DNA of 8,817 nt from JACCQS01 sp050999295 (GCA_050999295.1 JBPCPI010000061.1:1-8817); one strand, 5' to 3'. Shown: positions 1 through 5,759, numbered from the stretch's first letter. The notes: generated by a model from the sequence alone, not told the origin. Program-made: numbers and translations.

Positions 1-23
1 GCACTCTTCTCCGCGGAGGAGTC

Positions 24-141
24 ATGAACACCGACGACGCACTCTTCTCCGCGGAGGAGTCATGAACACCGACGACGCACTCTTCTCCGCGGAGGAGTCA
101 TGAACACCGACGACGCACTCTTCTCCGCGGAGGAGTCATGA
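24..141 (+). promoter_or_regulatory. Chain of three overlapping 13-residue mini-ORFs leading into gnd
   Basis: ATG codons at 24, 62 and 100 each open a 14-codon ORF (24-65, 62-103, 100-141) encoding MNTDDALFSAEES. Each stop overlaps the following start as ATGA, and the last one overlaps the gnd ATG at 138. Each start has GGAGGAG two bases upstream of it. In addition, bases 1-27 read as ALFSAEES and stop, either the tail of a further unit or of an upstream gene. ATGA overlaps of this kind normally couple translation of neighbouring genes by termination-reinitiation, so this may be a leader that sets ribosome delivery to gnd. That the mini-ORFs are translated is inference. The peptide resembles no leader peptide that I know. 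Confidence 0.5.
120..136 (+). promoter_or_regulatory. gnd ribosome binding site within a short hairpin
   Basis: GGAGGAG (129-135) is a near-perfect SD ending two bases before the gnd ATG. The preceding CTTCTC (120-125) can pair with GAGGAG (130-135) around a CGCG loop, giving five Watson-Crick pairs and one G-U pair. This would hide the SD unless ribosomes finishing the mini-ORF open it. The same hairpin occurs in every upstream unit (6-21, 44-59, 82-97). Confidence 0.6.
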
Positions 142-1583
142 GCGGCGCGACGGCACGGATCGGGGTCACGGGACTGGCCGTGATGGGGCGCAACCTCGCC
201 CGGAATCTCGCCCGCAACGGCTTCACGGTGGCTCTGCACAACCGGTCGTACGCGAAAACGAAGAGCCTCTTCACCGACCACGGAGACGAGGGCGAGTTCG
301 TACCCAGCGAGAGCATCGACGACTTCGTTGCCTCGTTGGAGAAGCCCCGCACGATCATCGTCATGGTCAAGGCGGGTGACCCGACCGACGCGGTGATCGA
401 TGAACTGACCCCGCTGCTCGAGGAGGGCGATGTCGTCATCGACTGCGGCAACGCCCAGTTCAGCGACACCCGCCGCCGTGAGGCGGCCCTGCGCGAACTC
501 GGGCTGAACTTCGTCGGCGCGGGTGTCTCGGGCGGCGAGGAGGGCGCCTTGCTGGGGCCGAGCATCATGCCCGGCGGCTCGGTGGAGGCCTACGAGCGGC
601 TCGGGCCGGTCTTCGAGAAGATCGCCGCCCAGGTCGACGGCACGCCGTGCTGCATCCACATCGGACCAGACGGTGCCGGGCACTTCGTGAAGATGGTGCA
701 CAACGGCATCGAGTACGCCGACATGCAGCTCATCGCCGAGGCCTACGACCTGCTGCGCGAGGGACTCGGTATCGAGCCCGCCGAGGTCGCCGACATCTTC
801 CGGGACTGGAACGGGGGCGACCTCGAGTCGTTCCTCATCGAGATCACCGCAGATGTCTTGTTGCACAACGATGCTCGTACGGGAAAGGCGTTGGTGGACA
901 GCATCGTCGACGAGGCCGAGCAGAAGGGCACCGGGCGGTGGACCGTACAGAGTGCCCTGGATCTCGGCGTACCGATCACCGGCATCGCGGAGGCGACCTT
1001 CGCCCGCTCGCTGTCCGGGCATCGTGAGCAGCGGGCGGCTGCGCGAGCGACCTTCGGTGGAGGCACGGGTCCGGCGTGGGCGGCGCAGGACCGGGATGGC
1101 TTTGTCGAGGACGTGAGCCGGGCGCTGTACGCGTCCAAGGTCGTCGCGTACGCCCAGGGCTTCGACCACATCCAGGCCGGCAGTGCGGCCTTCGACTGGA
1201 ACATCGACCGCGGCGGCGTCGCCACGATCTGGCGGGGCGGCTGCATCATCCGGGCTCGGTTCCTCGACCGGATCAAGGAGGCCTACGACGCGGACCCGAA
1301 CCTGACCAGCCTGCTCGTCGCGCCGTACTTCGCCTCGGCGGTCTCCGATGGGGTGGACAGCTGGCGGCGGGTGGTCGCTGGCGCCGTGCGGGCGGGGGTA
1401 CCGACCCCTGCGTTCTCGTCGTCGCTGGCCTACTTCGATGGGCTGCGTCGCGACCGGCTTCCGGCCGCGCTGATCCAGGGGCTGCGGGACAACTTCGGTG
1501 CGCACACCTACCGCCGGGTCGACGACGACGGCGCCTTCCACACTGGCTGGGCCACCGACGAGCGGCTGGAATCCCCCGCCTGA
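138..1583 (+). CDS. gnd: 6-phosphogluconate dehydrogenase (NADP+-dependent, decarboxylating)
   Basis: Cytosolic enzyme of the oxidative pentose phosphate pathway. It converts 6-phosphogluconate and NADP+ to ribulose-5-phosphate, CO2 and NADPH. The 481-residue protein is of the long form (E. coli about 468). An N-terminal Rossmann fold starts with GLAVMGRN (12-19), followed by a strand and HNRS, where Asn-Arg suits NADP+ rather than NAD+. The signature around VGAGVSGGEEGA is present, and the active-site block HFVKMVHNGIEY gives Lys185, His188-Asn189 and Glu192, matching the catalytic Lys and Glu of characterised enzymes. The helical C-terminal domain carries SLSGHREQR, RGGCIIRA and the closing FGAHTYRR...FHTGW. 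The ATG at 138 has a strong SD and leaves only seven residues before the Rossmann strand. The start overlaps the stop of a repeated mini-ORF, an unusual leader. No partner gene lies within the window. Confidence 0.97.
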   Translation: MSGATARIGVTGLAVMGRNLARNLARNGFTVALHNRSYAKTKSLFTDHGDEGEFVPSESIDDFVASLEKPRTIIVMVKAGDPTDAVIDELTPLLEEGDVVIDCGNAQFSDTRRREAALRELGLNFVGAGVSGGEEGALLGPSIMPGGSVEAYERLGPVFEKIAAQVDGTPCCIHIGPDGAGHFVKMVHNGIEYADMQLIAEAYDLLREGLGIEPAEVADIFRDWNGGDLESFLIEITADVLLHNDARTGKALVDSIVDEAEQKGTGRWTVQSALDLGVPITGIAEATFARSLSGHREQRAAARATFGGGTGPAWAAQDRDGFVEDVSRALYASKVVAYAQGFDHIQAGSAAFDWNIDRGGVATIWRGGCIIRARFLDRIKEAYDADPNLTSLLVAPYFASAVSDGVDSWRRVVAGAVRAGVPTPAFSSSLAYFDGLRRDRLPAALIQGLRDNFGAHTYRRVDDDGAFHTGWATDERLESPA

Positions 1584-1625
1584 GGGGCTGCGCTCCAGGT
1601 CGCCGTACGCCGTCACCTATCCGAC

Positions 1626-1669
1626 TCAGGGGAGCCCTGCAACGTTAGGTACCTACCAATCTTCCCCTG
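1626..1669 (+). repeat. Repeat module, copy 1 (44 bp)
   Basis: Begins TCAGGGGAG and ends CCCCTG, with the core CAACGTTAGGT at 1640-1650. Compared in the same orientation with 1725-1769, it matches at about 32 of 45 positions by hand. Near its start, CAGGG (1627-1631) and CCCTG (1635-1639) form a small nested hairpin. Confidence 0.6.
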
Positions 1670-1724
1670 TTACGCATCGGAGCCGACGGTGTCCCATAGC
1701 CAATCGCCGCGTCGCGTCCAGCGA

Positions 1725-1769
1725 TCAGGGGAGGATTACAACGTTAGGTTACGTGGCAGGGTGCCCCTG
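1725..1769 (+). repeat. Repeat module, copy 2 (45 bp)
   Basis: Same layout as copy 1: TCAGGGGAG (1725-1733), a five-base variable block, the identical core CAACGTTAGGT (1739-1749) and terminal CCCCTG (1764-1769). A nested hairpin CAGGG/CCCTG (1757-1761, 1765-1769) sits at the opposite end to that in copy 1. This is why the pair looks both directly and inversely repeated. Confidence 0.6.
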
Positions 1770-1790
1770 AGTCGGATTCAGCCGTGGGAT

Positions 1791-1796
1791 GGAGGG
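1791..1796 (+). promoter_or_regulatory. Ribosome binding site fixing the crotonase start at 1802
   Basis: GGAGGG lies five bases before the ATG at 1802. It falls inside the reading frame if the upstream in-frame GTG at 1784 were used, so the ATG is the better start. Confidence 0.75.
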
Positions 1797-1801
1797 CAGC
1801 G

Positions 1802-2548
1802 ATGCTCGCGATCGAGAGGCTTGACGACGGGATCGCCGTACTGCGTCTGGCGCACGGCAAAGTGAACGCACTCGACGTCGAGCTCCTCGAGGCGATCGTC
1901 GTCGCCTTCGGTGAGGTCGCCGACGCGCCGGCGGTGGTGCTGACCGGCGCAGGCTCGAGCTTTTCCGCCGGTGTGGATCTGCCCCGCATCCTGACCAGCT
2001 CGGCTACCGAGATCGAGTACTTCCTCGACGCCCTGTCCCGTGCATTGCTGACAGTGTTCACCCACCCCCGACCGGTGCTCGCTGCGGTGAACGGACACGC
2101 AATCGCCGGCGGTTGCGTGCTTGCGGTTTCCGCCGACGTACGGCTGATGTCCGGCGGCTCTATGGGCCTGACCGAACTCGATGTCGGGGTGGCCTTCCCG
2201 ACCGCGGCCCTGGAGATCGCCCGGCACGCCGCGGGTTCGCGGGTCCAGTCGCTGATCCTGTCCGGACGGCTGATCGACCCGGCAGAAGCGGTCGAGGTCG
2301 GGTTCATCGACTGGGTTGTGGACCCCGATGAACTTCTCGATGCGGCCATCACCGAGGCTCGCAGTCTTGCGAACATACCGGCCGAGACGTACGAGACCAC
2401 GAAACGCCAACTGCACGCCCCGGCGATGGCGGCTATCGCGCGGGAGTACGAGATCTACGATGCAAGGGTGAGCCAAACCTGGACTTCGGACAGCGGACGG
2501 GTCGCGATCTCGTCCTTTGTGGCGAGCCTGAACCGACCGCGGATTTGA
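1802..2548 (+). CDS. Enoyl-CoA hydratase/isomerase (crotonase) family protein
   Basis: A 248-residue cytosolic crotonase-fold protein acting on an acyl-CoA thioester. VNALDVELLEAI is followed by VVLTGAGSSFSAGVDL, whose SAG.D supplies the first oxyanion-hole amide, and by VNGHAIAGGCVLAVSADVRL, whose GG supplies the second. TELDVGV contains Glu125, the counterpart of the second catalytic Glu of rat mitochondrial hydratase (Glu164). The first (Glu144) is replaced here by Val106. A single retained Glu is typical of delta3,delta2-enoyl-CoA isomerases and other family members, so a simple hydratase is less likely and the exact reaction is open. The C-terminal part (about 190-248) has the usual helices. 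The start is set by GGAGGG at 1791. The DUF2237 gene follows after one base, indicating an operon. Confidence is high for the family and low for the substrate. Confidence 0.9.
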   Translation: MLAIERLDDGIAVLRLAHGKVNALDVELLEAIVVAFGEVADAPAVVLTGAGSSFSAGVDLPRILTSSATEIEYFLDALSRALLTVFTHPRPVLAAVNGHAIAGGCVLAVSADVRLMSGGSMGLTELDVGVAFPTAALEIARHAAGSRVQSLILSGRLIDPAEAVEVGFIDWVVDPDELLDAAITEARSLANIPAETYETTKRQLHAPAMAAIAREYEIYDARVSQTWTSDSGRVAISSFVASLNRPRI

Positions 2549-2549
2549 C

Positions 2550-2939
2550 ATGGACGAATCGCGAAACGTGCTGGGCGGCAAGCTCGAACCCTGCTCAGCC
2601 GAACCAGTAACCGGCTTCTATCGGGACGGCTGCTGCAACACCGGCCTCGGTGACGTCGGCAGCCACACCGTCTGCGCGGTGCTGTCCGAGGAGTTCCTCG
2701 CCCACCAGAAGTCGGTCGGAAATGACCTGTCCTCCCCCCGGCTGGAGTACGGCTTCGCCGGACTCAATCCCGGCGACCGGTGGTGCGTCTGCGCCTCCCG
2801 GTGGCGGCAGGCCTATGAGGCGGGCGCGGCCTCGCCGGTGATCCTGGCCGCCACCCACGTCCGCGCGCTGGAACTCATCCCGCTCGAAGCGCTGCGCGAG
2901 TTCGCAGCCGACGTCCCCAGTGATGCGAGCGGGCTGTGA
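2550..2939 (+). CDS. DUF2237 family protein
   Basis: A 129-residue protein whose whole length fits DUF2237, a small bacterial family without an assigned reaction. Recognisable blocks are NVLGGKLEPCS (6-16), TGFYRDGCCNTG (21-32), HTVCAVLSEEFL (39-50), GNDLSSPR (57-64), GLNPGDRWCVCASRW (71-85) and a C-terminal THVRALELIPLEAL. Six cysteines (15, 28, 29, 42, 79, 81) sit in the conserved blocks, which would suit metal or disulfide chemistry, though this is inference. There is no signal peptide or membrane segment, so it is probably cytosolic. The ATG lies one base after the crotonase stop and has no SD of its own, so it is probably translated by coupling. It may share a pathway with the crotonase, but the family is also found in unrelated settings. 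Confidence 0.9.
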   Translation: MDESRNVLGGKLEPCSAEPVTGFYRDGCCNTGLGDVGSHTVCAVLSEEFLAHQKSVGNDLSSPRLEYGFAGLNPGDRWCVCASRWRQAYEAGAASPVILAATHVRALELIPLEALREFAADVPSDASGL

Positions 2940-2994
2940 TCTGCCGTAGGAGCCGGTTGTTCAACGCCCCGGCACCTTTCCAAGTCGCCAGAGC

Positions 2995-3016
2995 GCCGGT
3001 TGGGCAGCGAACCGGC
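2995..3016 (+). terminator. Possible intrinsic hairpin after the crotonase-DUF2237 unit
   Basis: GCCGGTT (2995-3001) pairs perfectly with AACCGGC (3010-3016) across an 8-base loop, 56 bases after the DUF2237 stop. There is no T-run behind it, which is common for actinobacterial hairpins but makes the call weak. Another GCCGGTT at 2952-2958 could compete for the same partner. Confidence 0.3.
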
Positions 3017-3108
3017 ACATTGAGAAGTGCGCGAATCAGAACGCGGGGCACTCCTTCGCGCCCTTTGACGACGGCGTAGCCGATACGTTCGAGGCAACCT
3101 AGCTAGTT

Positions 3109-3113
3109 GGAGG
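3109..3113 (+). promoter_or_regulatory. Ribosome binding site of the small membrane protein gene
   Basis: GGAGG ends four bases before the ATG at 3118. The spacing is on the short side, but the site is unambiguous. A TTGACG at 3065-3070 could be a -35, but I find no convincing -10 at the right distance. Confidence 0.7.
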
Positions 3114-3117
3114 CATC

Positions 3118-3534
3118 ATGGACACTTCCACCATCATCGGTATCGTCGTCGGGGTCTTGGTCGTGCTCGCCCTGGTTCTGGTGGCCGTCAAGATGAGCGG
3201 GAAGCAGAAGGAAGACCGTCGCCGCGCGAAAGCCGATGACATCAGGCAGGGCGCGGCCGAGAACGAGCGCGATGTGCAACGGCATCGGGCTGAAGCGGCC
3301 GAGCAGGAAGCTCAGGCCCGCCAAGCGCGCGCCGACGCCGACCAGAAGGCCGCCGCCGCCGAAAAGCTGGAGTTGGATGCGCAGGACCGCGCAGAGCAAG
3401 CAGCCGGCAAACAAAACGAGCAGCGCGATCGCCTGCGCGCTGCCGACGAGCTCGACCCGGACGTACCGGATCAGGGGCGCGACGATCCGCGAGGTGGGAC
3501 CACTCCGCACACGCCCTCGCGGCCGGGGGAGTAG
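3118..3534 (+). CDS. Small membrane-anchored coiled-coil protein, function unknown
   Basis: A 138-residue protein. Residues 4-26 (starting STIIGIVVGVLVV) are one hydrophobic segment with no cleavage site, so it is probably a single-pass anchor with a short outside N terminus and a cytoplasmic, positively charged boundary (KMSGKQKEDRRR). Residues 28 to about 108 are almost wholly Ala, Glu, Gln, Arg, Asp and Lys, with heptad-like spacing and no helix breakers. This predicts a long helix or coiled coil. The last 30 residues are Pro, Asp and Gly rich and look disordered. No enzymatic motif is visible, and I do not recognise a named family. Similar short anchor-plus-coil proteins are common in Actinobacteria. 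The gene has its own SD and runs convergently into the MBL gene with 17 bases between the stops. Confidence 0.82.
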   Translation: MDTSTIIGIVVGVLVVLALVLVAVKMSGKQKEDRRRAKADDIRQGAAENERDVQRHRAEAAEQEAQARQARADADQKAAAAEKLELDAQDRAEQAAGKQNEQRDRLRAADELDPDVPDQGRDDPRGGTTPHTPSRPGE

Positions 3535-3551
3535 CGAATCGACACGATCGG

Positions 3552-4328
3552 CTAGTCGAGCGGTACGACGAGGCCTTCGTCGGCCAACAGGATCTCGCCG
3601 CTGAACACGGCTGCTGCTTCGCTGCGGGATTTCTCGCGGTCGTTGCCCGGCCAGAAGTGGGTGAGCATGAGCCGGCGCGCACCGGCCGCCGCGGCGGCCA
3701 CTCCGGCGTCGTGGGCGCTCAGGTGCAGCTGCTGTTGGCTCGGACTCGGCGGGGTTGCGGCCTGCTGATCCCGTGACGTTGCCTCGACGATGTAGAGGTC
3801 CGCATCACGGCCAAGATCGGCCAGCCCAGGATCGGGTCCGGTGTCACCGGTGTAGGCGACCGTGAAGTCAGCACAGGTCAGCCGAATCCCGACATTCGGT
3901 ACGAAGTGCGGTAGTGGTCTGGTCTCCAGCCGAAAGGGGCCGAGCTCGGTTGCGCTGCCGGGTGTCTGGCGCCAATCGAAGACCTGCCGTACGGCATCAG
4001 TGTCGTCCTCCTCGAGACTCGCGACCAGCTCGAGCACACCGGGTGGTGCGTACAGCGGGATGGCGGGTGCGCCCCGGCGGCCGAACCAGCGTGCGCGGAA
4101 CAGGCCGTGCAGGTCGATCATGTGATCGGGATGGCGATGGGTGATGACCACGGCGTCGATCCCGTCCCCGGCCACGGACTCCACCAGGTCGAGCAACCGA
4201 GGCAGCGTGCCGTACCCGAGATCGAGCACGACCTGGAATCCGTTGTGCTCCAGGACGAATCCGCTGCATGCGCGACCGGGTTCGGGCCATGCGCCGCAGC
4301 TGCCCATGACCACCAGGCGACTGGTCAC
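3552..4328 (-). CDS. MBL-fold metallo-hydrolase (RNase Z-like type)
   Basis: A 258-residue zinc-dependent hydrolase of the metallo-beta-lactamase fold. Metal ligands are clear: THRHPDH gives His64, His66, Asp68 and His69; PHFVPNVG gives His141; YTGDTG gives Asp162; and LTHFW gives His224. The opening LVVMGSCGAWPEPGRACSGFVLE and the late HLSAHDAG are typical of tRNase Z-like and related hydrolases. The flexible exosite arm of true RNase Z is not evident, so the substrate (tRNA 3' ends, phosphodiester or other ester) is uncertain. The GTG at 4328 is chosen because homologues begin just before this first strand. The reading frame stays open upstream to 4514, but that part looks unlike protein of this family. 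No SD precedes the GTG. It is divergent from the DUF1232 gene. Confidence 0.88.
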   Translation of the reverse strand: MTSRLVVMGSCGAWPEPGRACSGFVLEHNGFQVVLDLGYGTLPRLLDLVESVAGDGIDAVVITHRHPDHMIDLHGLFRARWFGRRGAPAIPLYAPPGVLELVASLEEDDTDAVRQVFDWRQTPGSATELGPFRLETRPLPHFVPNVGIRLTCADFTVAYTGDTGPDPGLADLGRDADLYIVEATSRDQQAATPPSPSQQQLHLSAHDAGVAAAAAGARRLMLTHFWPGNDREKSRSEAAAVFSGEILLADEGLVVPLD

Positions 4329-4344
4329 CGAAGTGGGCAGCCGG

Positions 4345-4554
4345 TCACTCGGGGCACAGCGAGGTGGGCGGCGTCCAGAGCCGGCGCAGTACGAGGCAGC
4401 CGCCGATCGATACCCATCGCCGAACGAGTCTGCCACCGGGCAACCAGTCATAGACGGCGGCCAATCTGTCGGCGAAGGAGCAGCCGCGCGCCAGCCGCAC
4501 GGGTGAGCCAACAAAGCCTGCGCTGTCGGGTTGCTGCAAGGAGAATGCAGACAT
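4345..4554 (-). CDS. Possible 69-residue ORF upstream of the MBL gene
   Basis: The 224-bp divergent spacer contains a minus-strand ORF from ATG at 4554 to TGA at 4345. It ends 16 bases before the MBL start and has roughly three quarters G/C at third positions by hand count. The peptide (MSAFSLQQPDSAGFVG..., later ADRLAAVYDWLPGGRLVRRW) matches nothing I recognise. Its ATG shares the palindrome CATG with the opposite-strand DUF1232 start, and there is only a weak AGGA before it. A GTG further in would give about 51 residues. High GC alone can make such ORFs, so this stays a weak candidate that would share a transcript with the MBL gene. Confidence 0.18.
   Translation of the reverse strand: MSAFSLQQPDSAGFVGSPVRLARGCSFADRLAAVYDWLPGGRLVRRWVSIGGCLVLRRLWTPPTSLCPE
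4538..4543 (+). promoter_or_regulatory. Ribosome binding site of the DUF1232 gene
   Basis: AAGGAG lies nine bases before the ATG at 4553, a good SD at normal spacing. It supports this ATG over any upstream frame extension. Confidence 0.7.
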
Positions 4555-4969
4555 GTCCTGGAAGATCTTGCTGGCCGCCGTCGGCGGGTTGCTGGTGTTC
4601 TGGGCTCTACTCGTCGTCCTGTTGTGGTTGGCCCAGCTCAGGCATTCGGGCACGTTTCCGGTCGGCGAAGCGCTGCGGCTGCTGCCTGATGTGATTCGGT
4701 TGCTGCGGCGGCTCGCCGCGGACCCGGCGTTGCCACCCGGAGTCCGGCTGCGGTTGTGGTTGCTGCTGGGATATCTGCTGCTCCCGTTGGACCTGGTGCC
4801 TGACTTCGTCCCGGTCATCGGGTACGCCGACGATGCCATCGTCATCGCAGTGGCGTTGCGGTCGGTGACCCGTCGGGCCGGGCCGGAAGCCCTGGCTCGG
4901 CATTGGCCGGGCTCGGACGAGGGCCTTGACGCCGTACGGCGACTAGCCGGCCTCGACCGTCGACCCTGA
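4553..4969 (+). CDS. DUF1232 (YkvA-like) membrane protein
   Basis: A 138-residue protein with an N-terminal hydrophobic helix (about 5-27, ILLAAVGGLLVFWALLVVLLW) and a second hydrophobic stretch at about 68-90. The second stretch belongs to the DUF1232 signature GYLLLPLDLVPDFVPVIGYADD (73-94), where the run of Pro and Asp residues is characteristic. Residues 95 to 138 form an Arg/Asp-rich, probably cytoplasmic tail. DUF1232 proteins are widespread small membrane proteins of unknown biochemical role. The gene has its own SD. It is divergent from the MBL gene and convergent with the PIG-L gene, so it is probably monocistronic. Family assignment is firm, but function cannot be given. Confidence 0.9.
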   Translation: MSWKILLAAVGGLLVFWALLVVLLWLAQLRHSGTFPVGEALRLLPDVIRLLRRLAADPALPPGVRLRLWLLLGYLLLPLDLVPDFVPVIGYADDAIVIAVALRSVTRRAGPEALARHWPGSDEGLDAVRRLAGLDRRP

Positions 4970-4974
4970 CCCCT

Positions 4975-4988
4975 GCAGCCGGCGCTGC
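4975..4988. terminator. Small hairpin between convergent DUF1232 and PIG-L genes
   Basis: GCAGC (4975-4979) and GCTGC (4984-4988) pair around a CGGC loop, six bases after one stop and 18 before the other. There is no T-run on either strand. The position suits a shared terminator, but the five-base stem is weak. Confidence 0.2.
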
Positions 4989-5006
4989 CTGGAGCTACGC
5001 CGATGG

Positions 5007-5759
5007 TCAGAGGAACTGCAGCGGGTAGACCTCGAAAGATGTAGCCAGCGGTACGCCCAGCTGCGAGCCGGCCATCCGGGCGAAGCCCTCCAACATCTCC
5101 TCCATGTCGGGAGCCTTGTCACCGAAGGACTCGAAGTAGAGCCGGTGCGCCTTCAGCGACTCGACCCCGGCCTGGAAGTACTCGCCGATGTCGACCGCGT
5201 GCGTGGCCTGCGGGGACCCGCCTGCGGCCACGAGACGTACGCCGTTCCAGGGCTCCAGACCTTCCTTGAGCAGATCCCGGAAGACCCAGCGGTTACCGGC
5301 ATCTCGAGCCGCGTCCAGGGTTGCCTGCCCGGCGACGATGTGGTCGGCCATGTTCAGCACGCCCGGACCGAAGCTTTCCCGGAAGTTGCCGGTGATCACC
5401 ACCTCCGGGCGGTGCCTGCGGATGACGGCCGCGATCGCCCGACGCAGCGGCAGTCCGTACTCCAGCATCCCATCCGGGAAGCCGAGGAACTCGAGTTCGC
5501 TCACTCCGACCGCCTCGCAAGCAGCCCGCTGCTCCTCCTTGCGTACCGGGCCGGCCTGTTCGGGTTCGAGATTGTCGATGCCGGCTTCGCCGCTGGTCAG
5601 CAGGCAGTACGCGACGCTCTTGCCCTGCGCGGTCCATCGAGCAACGGCGGCCGACGTCCCGTACTCCATGTCATCGGGATGGGCAACGACGGCAAGGGCC
5701 CGCTCCCAATCTTCGGGAAAGGGTTCGAGTTGCCGGGGCGATCCGGGGGGTGTGGTCAT
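5007..5759 (-). CDS. PIG-L family N-acetylglucosaminyl-type deacetylase
   Basis: A 250-residue zinc hydrolase of the PIG-L/LmbE superfamily, which removes acetyl groups from GlcNAc-containing substrates (MshB and Mca of mycothiol metabolism are actinobacterial members). The hallmark AHPDD is at 26-30, giving zinc ligands His27 and Asp30 and the catalytic base Asp29. The distal ligand is His140 in NMADHIVAG. LTSGEAG (54-60), RKEEQRAACEAVGV (73-86) and FLGFPDGMLEY (91-101) are further family blocks. There is no signal peptide or membrane helix. It cannot be assigned to MshB or Mca from sequence alone, and no other mycothiol gene is nearby. The ATG at 5759 is preferred. An in-frame TTG at 5768 is the only other close start before a stop, and neither has a strong SD. 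It lies 105 bases downstream of a small membrane protein gene on the same strand. Confidence 0.9.
   Translation of the reverse strand: MTTPPGSPRQLEPFPEDWERALAVVAHPDDMEYGTSAAVARWTAQGKSVAYCLLTSGEAGIDNLEPEQAGPVRKEEQRAACEAVGVSELEFLGFPDGMLEYGLPLRRAIAAVIRRHRPEVVITGNFRESFGPGVLNMADHIVAGQATLDAARDAGNRWVFRDLLKEGLEPWNGVRLVAAGGSPQATHAVDIGEYFQAGVESLKAHRLYFESFGDKAPDMEEMLEGFARMAGSQLGVPLATSFEVYPLQFL

Larger units (their letters stand above)
1..141 (+). repeat. 38-bp tandem repeat array directly upstream of gnd
   Basis: Three identical 38-bp units (1-38, 39-76, 77-114) are followed by the first 27 bases of a fourth (115-141), which runs into the gnd start codon. The copies match base for base. Each unit contains a pyrimidine-rich stretch, CCGCGG, the SD-like GGAGGAG, and an ATG at unit position 24. 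The unit length is not a multiple of three, so successive ATGs fall in different frames. The array begins exactly at window base 1, so more copies may lie upstream, and copy number may be unstable or compressed in the assembly. Perfect identity implies recent expansion by slippage or recombination, or an assembly artefact. Confidence 0.97.
1619..1777. repeat. Imperfect inverted repeat element between gnd and the crotonase gene
   Basis: The outer ends are a perfect 14-bp inverted repeat, ATCCGACTCAGGGG at 1619-1632 and its reverse complement at 1764-1777. The arms (1619-1669 and 1726-1777) continue at about 75 percent identity by hand alignment, including CCCTGC, ACGT and a terminal block ending TCCCCTG. 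A 56-bp spacer (1670-1725) separates them. There is no ORF of note inside and no clear flanking target-site duplication. It could be a miniature inverted-repeat element, a BIME-like palindrome cluster, or an mRNA structure that ends gnd transcription. I do not recognise it as a named family. Confidence 0.75.

Noticed and set aside
1571..1588. Terminator hairpin overlapping the gnd stop codon (CCCC/GGGG)
   Set aside because: The stem is only four pairs with a six-base loop and no T-run. The large inverted element 30 bases downstream is a better candidate for ending transcription.
60..1616. Long minus-strand open frame across almost the whole gnd gene
   Set aside because: It mirrors gnd in a high-GC sequence. 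The translation is low-complexity Arg/Val/Asp/Gly without domains, and gnd is unambiguous on the plus strand.
3065..3093. TTGACG as a sigma70-type -35 for the small membrane protein gene
   Set aside because: At 16-18 bases downstream there is only TTCGAG or similar, which is not a credible -10. TACGTT at 3084 is too close.
3467..3489. CGGATC/GATCCG inverted repeat near the end of the coiled-coil gene
   Set aside because: It is six base pairs with an 11-base loop inside coding sequence, and there is no further support for a terminator or a binding site.
4329..4514. N-terminal extension of the MBL protein to an ATG at 4514
   Set aside because: The extra 62 residues precede the normal first strand of the fold, are rich in Pro, Arg, Ser and Ala without pattern, and have no counterpart in this family as I know it.
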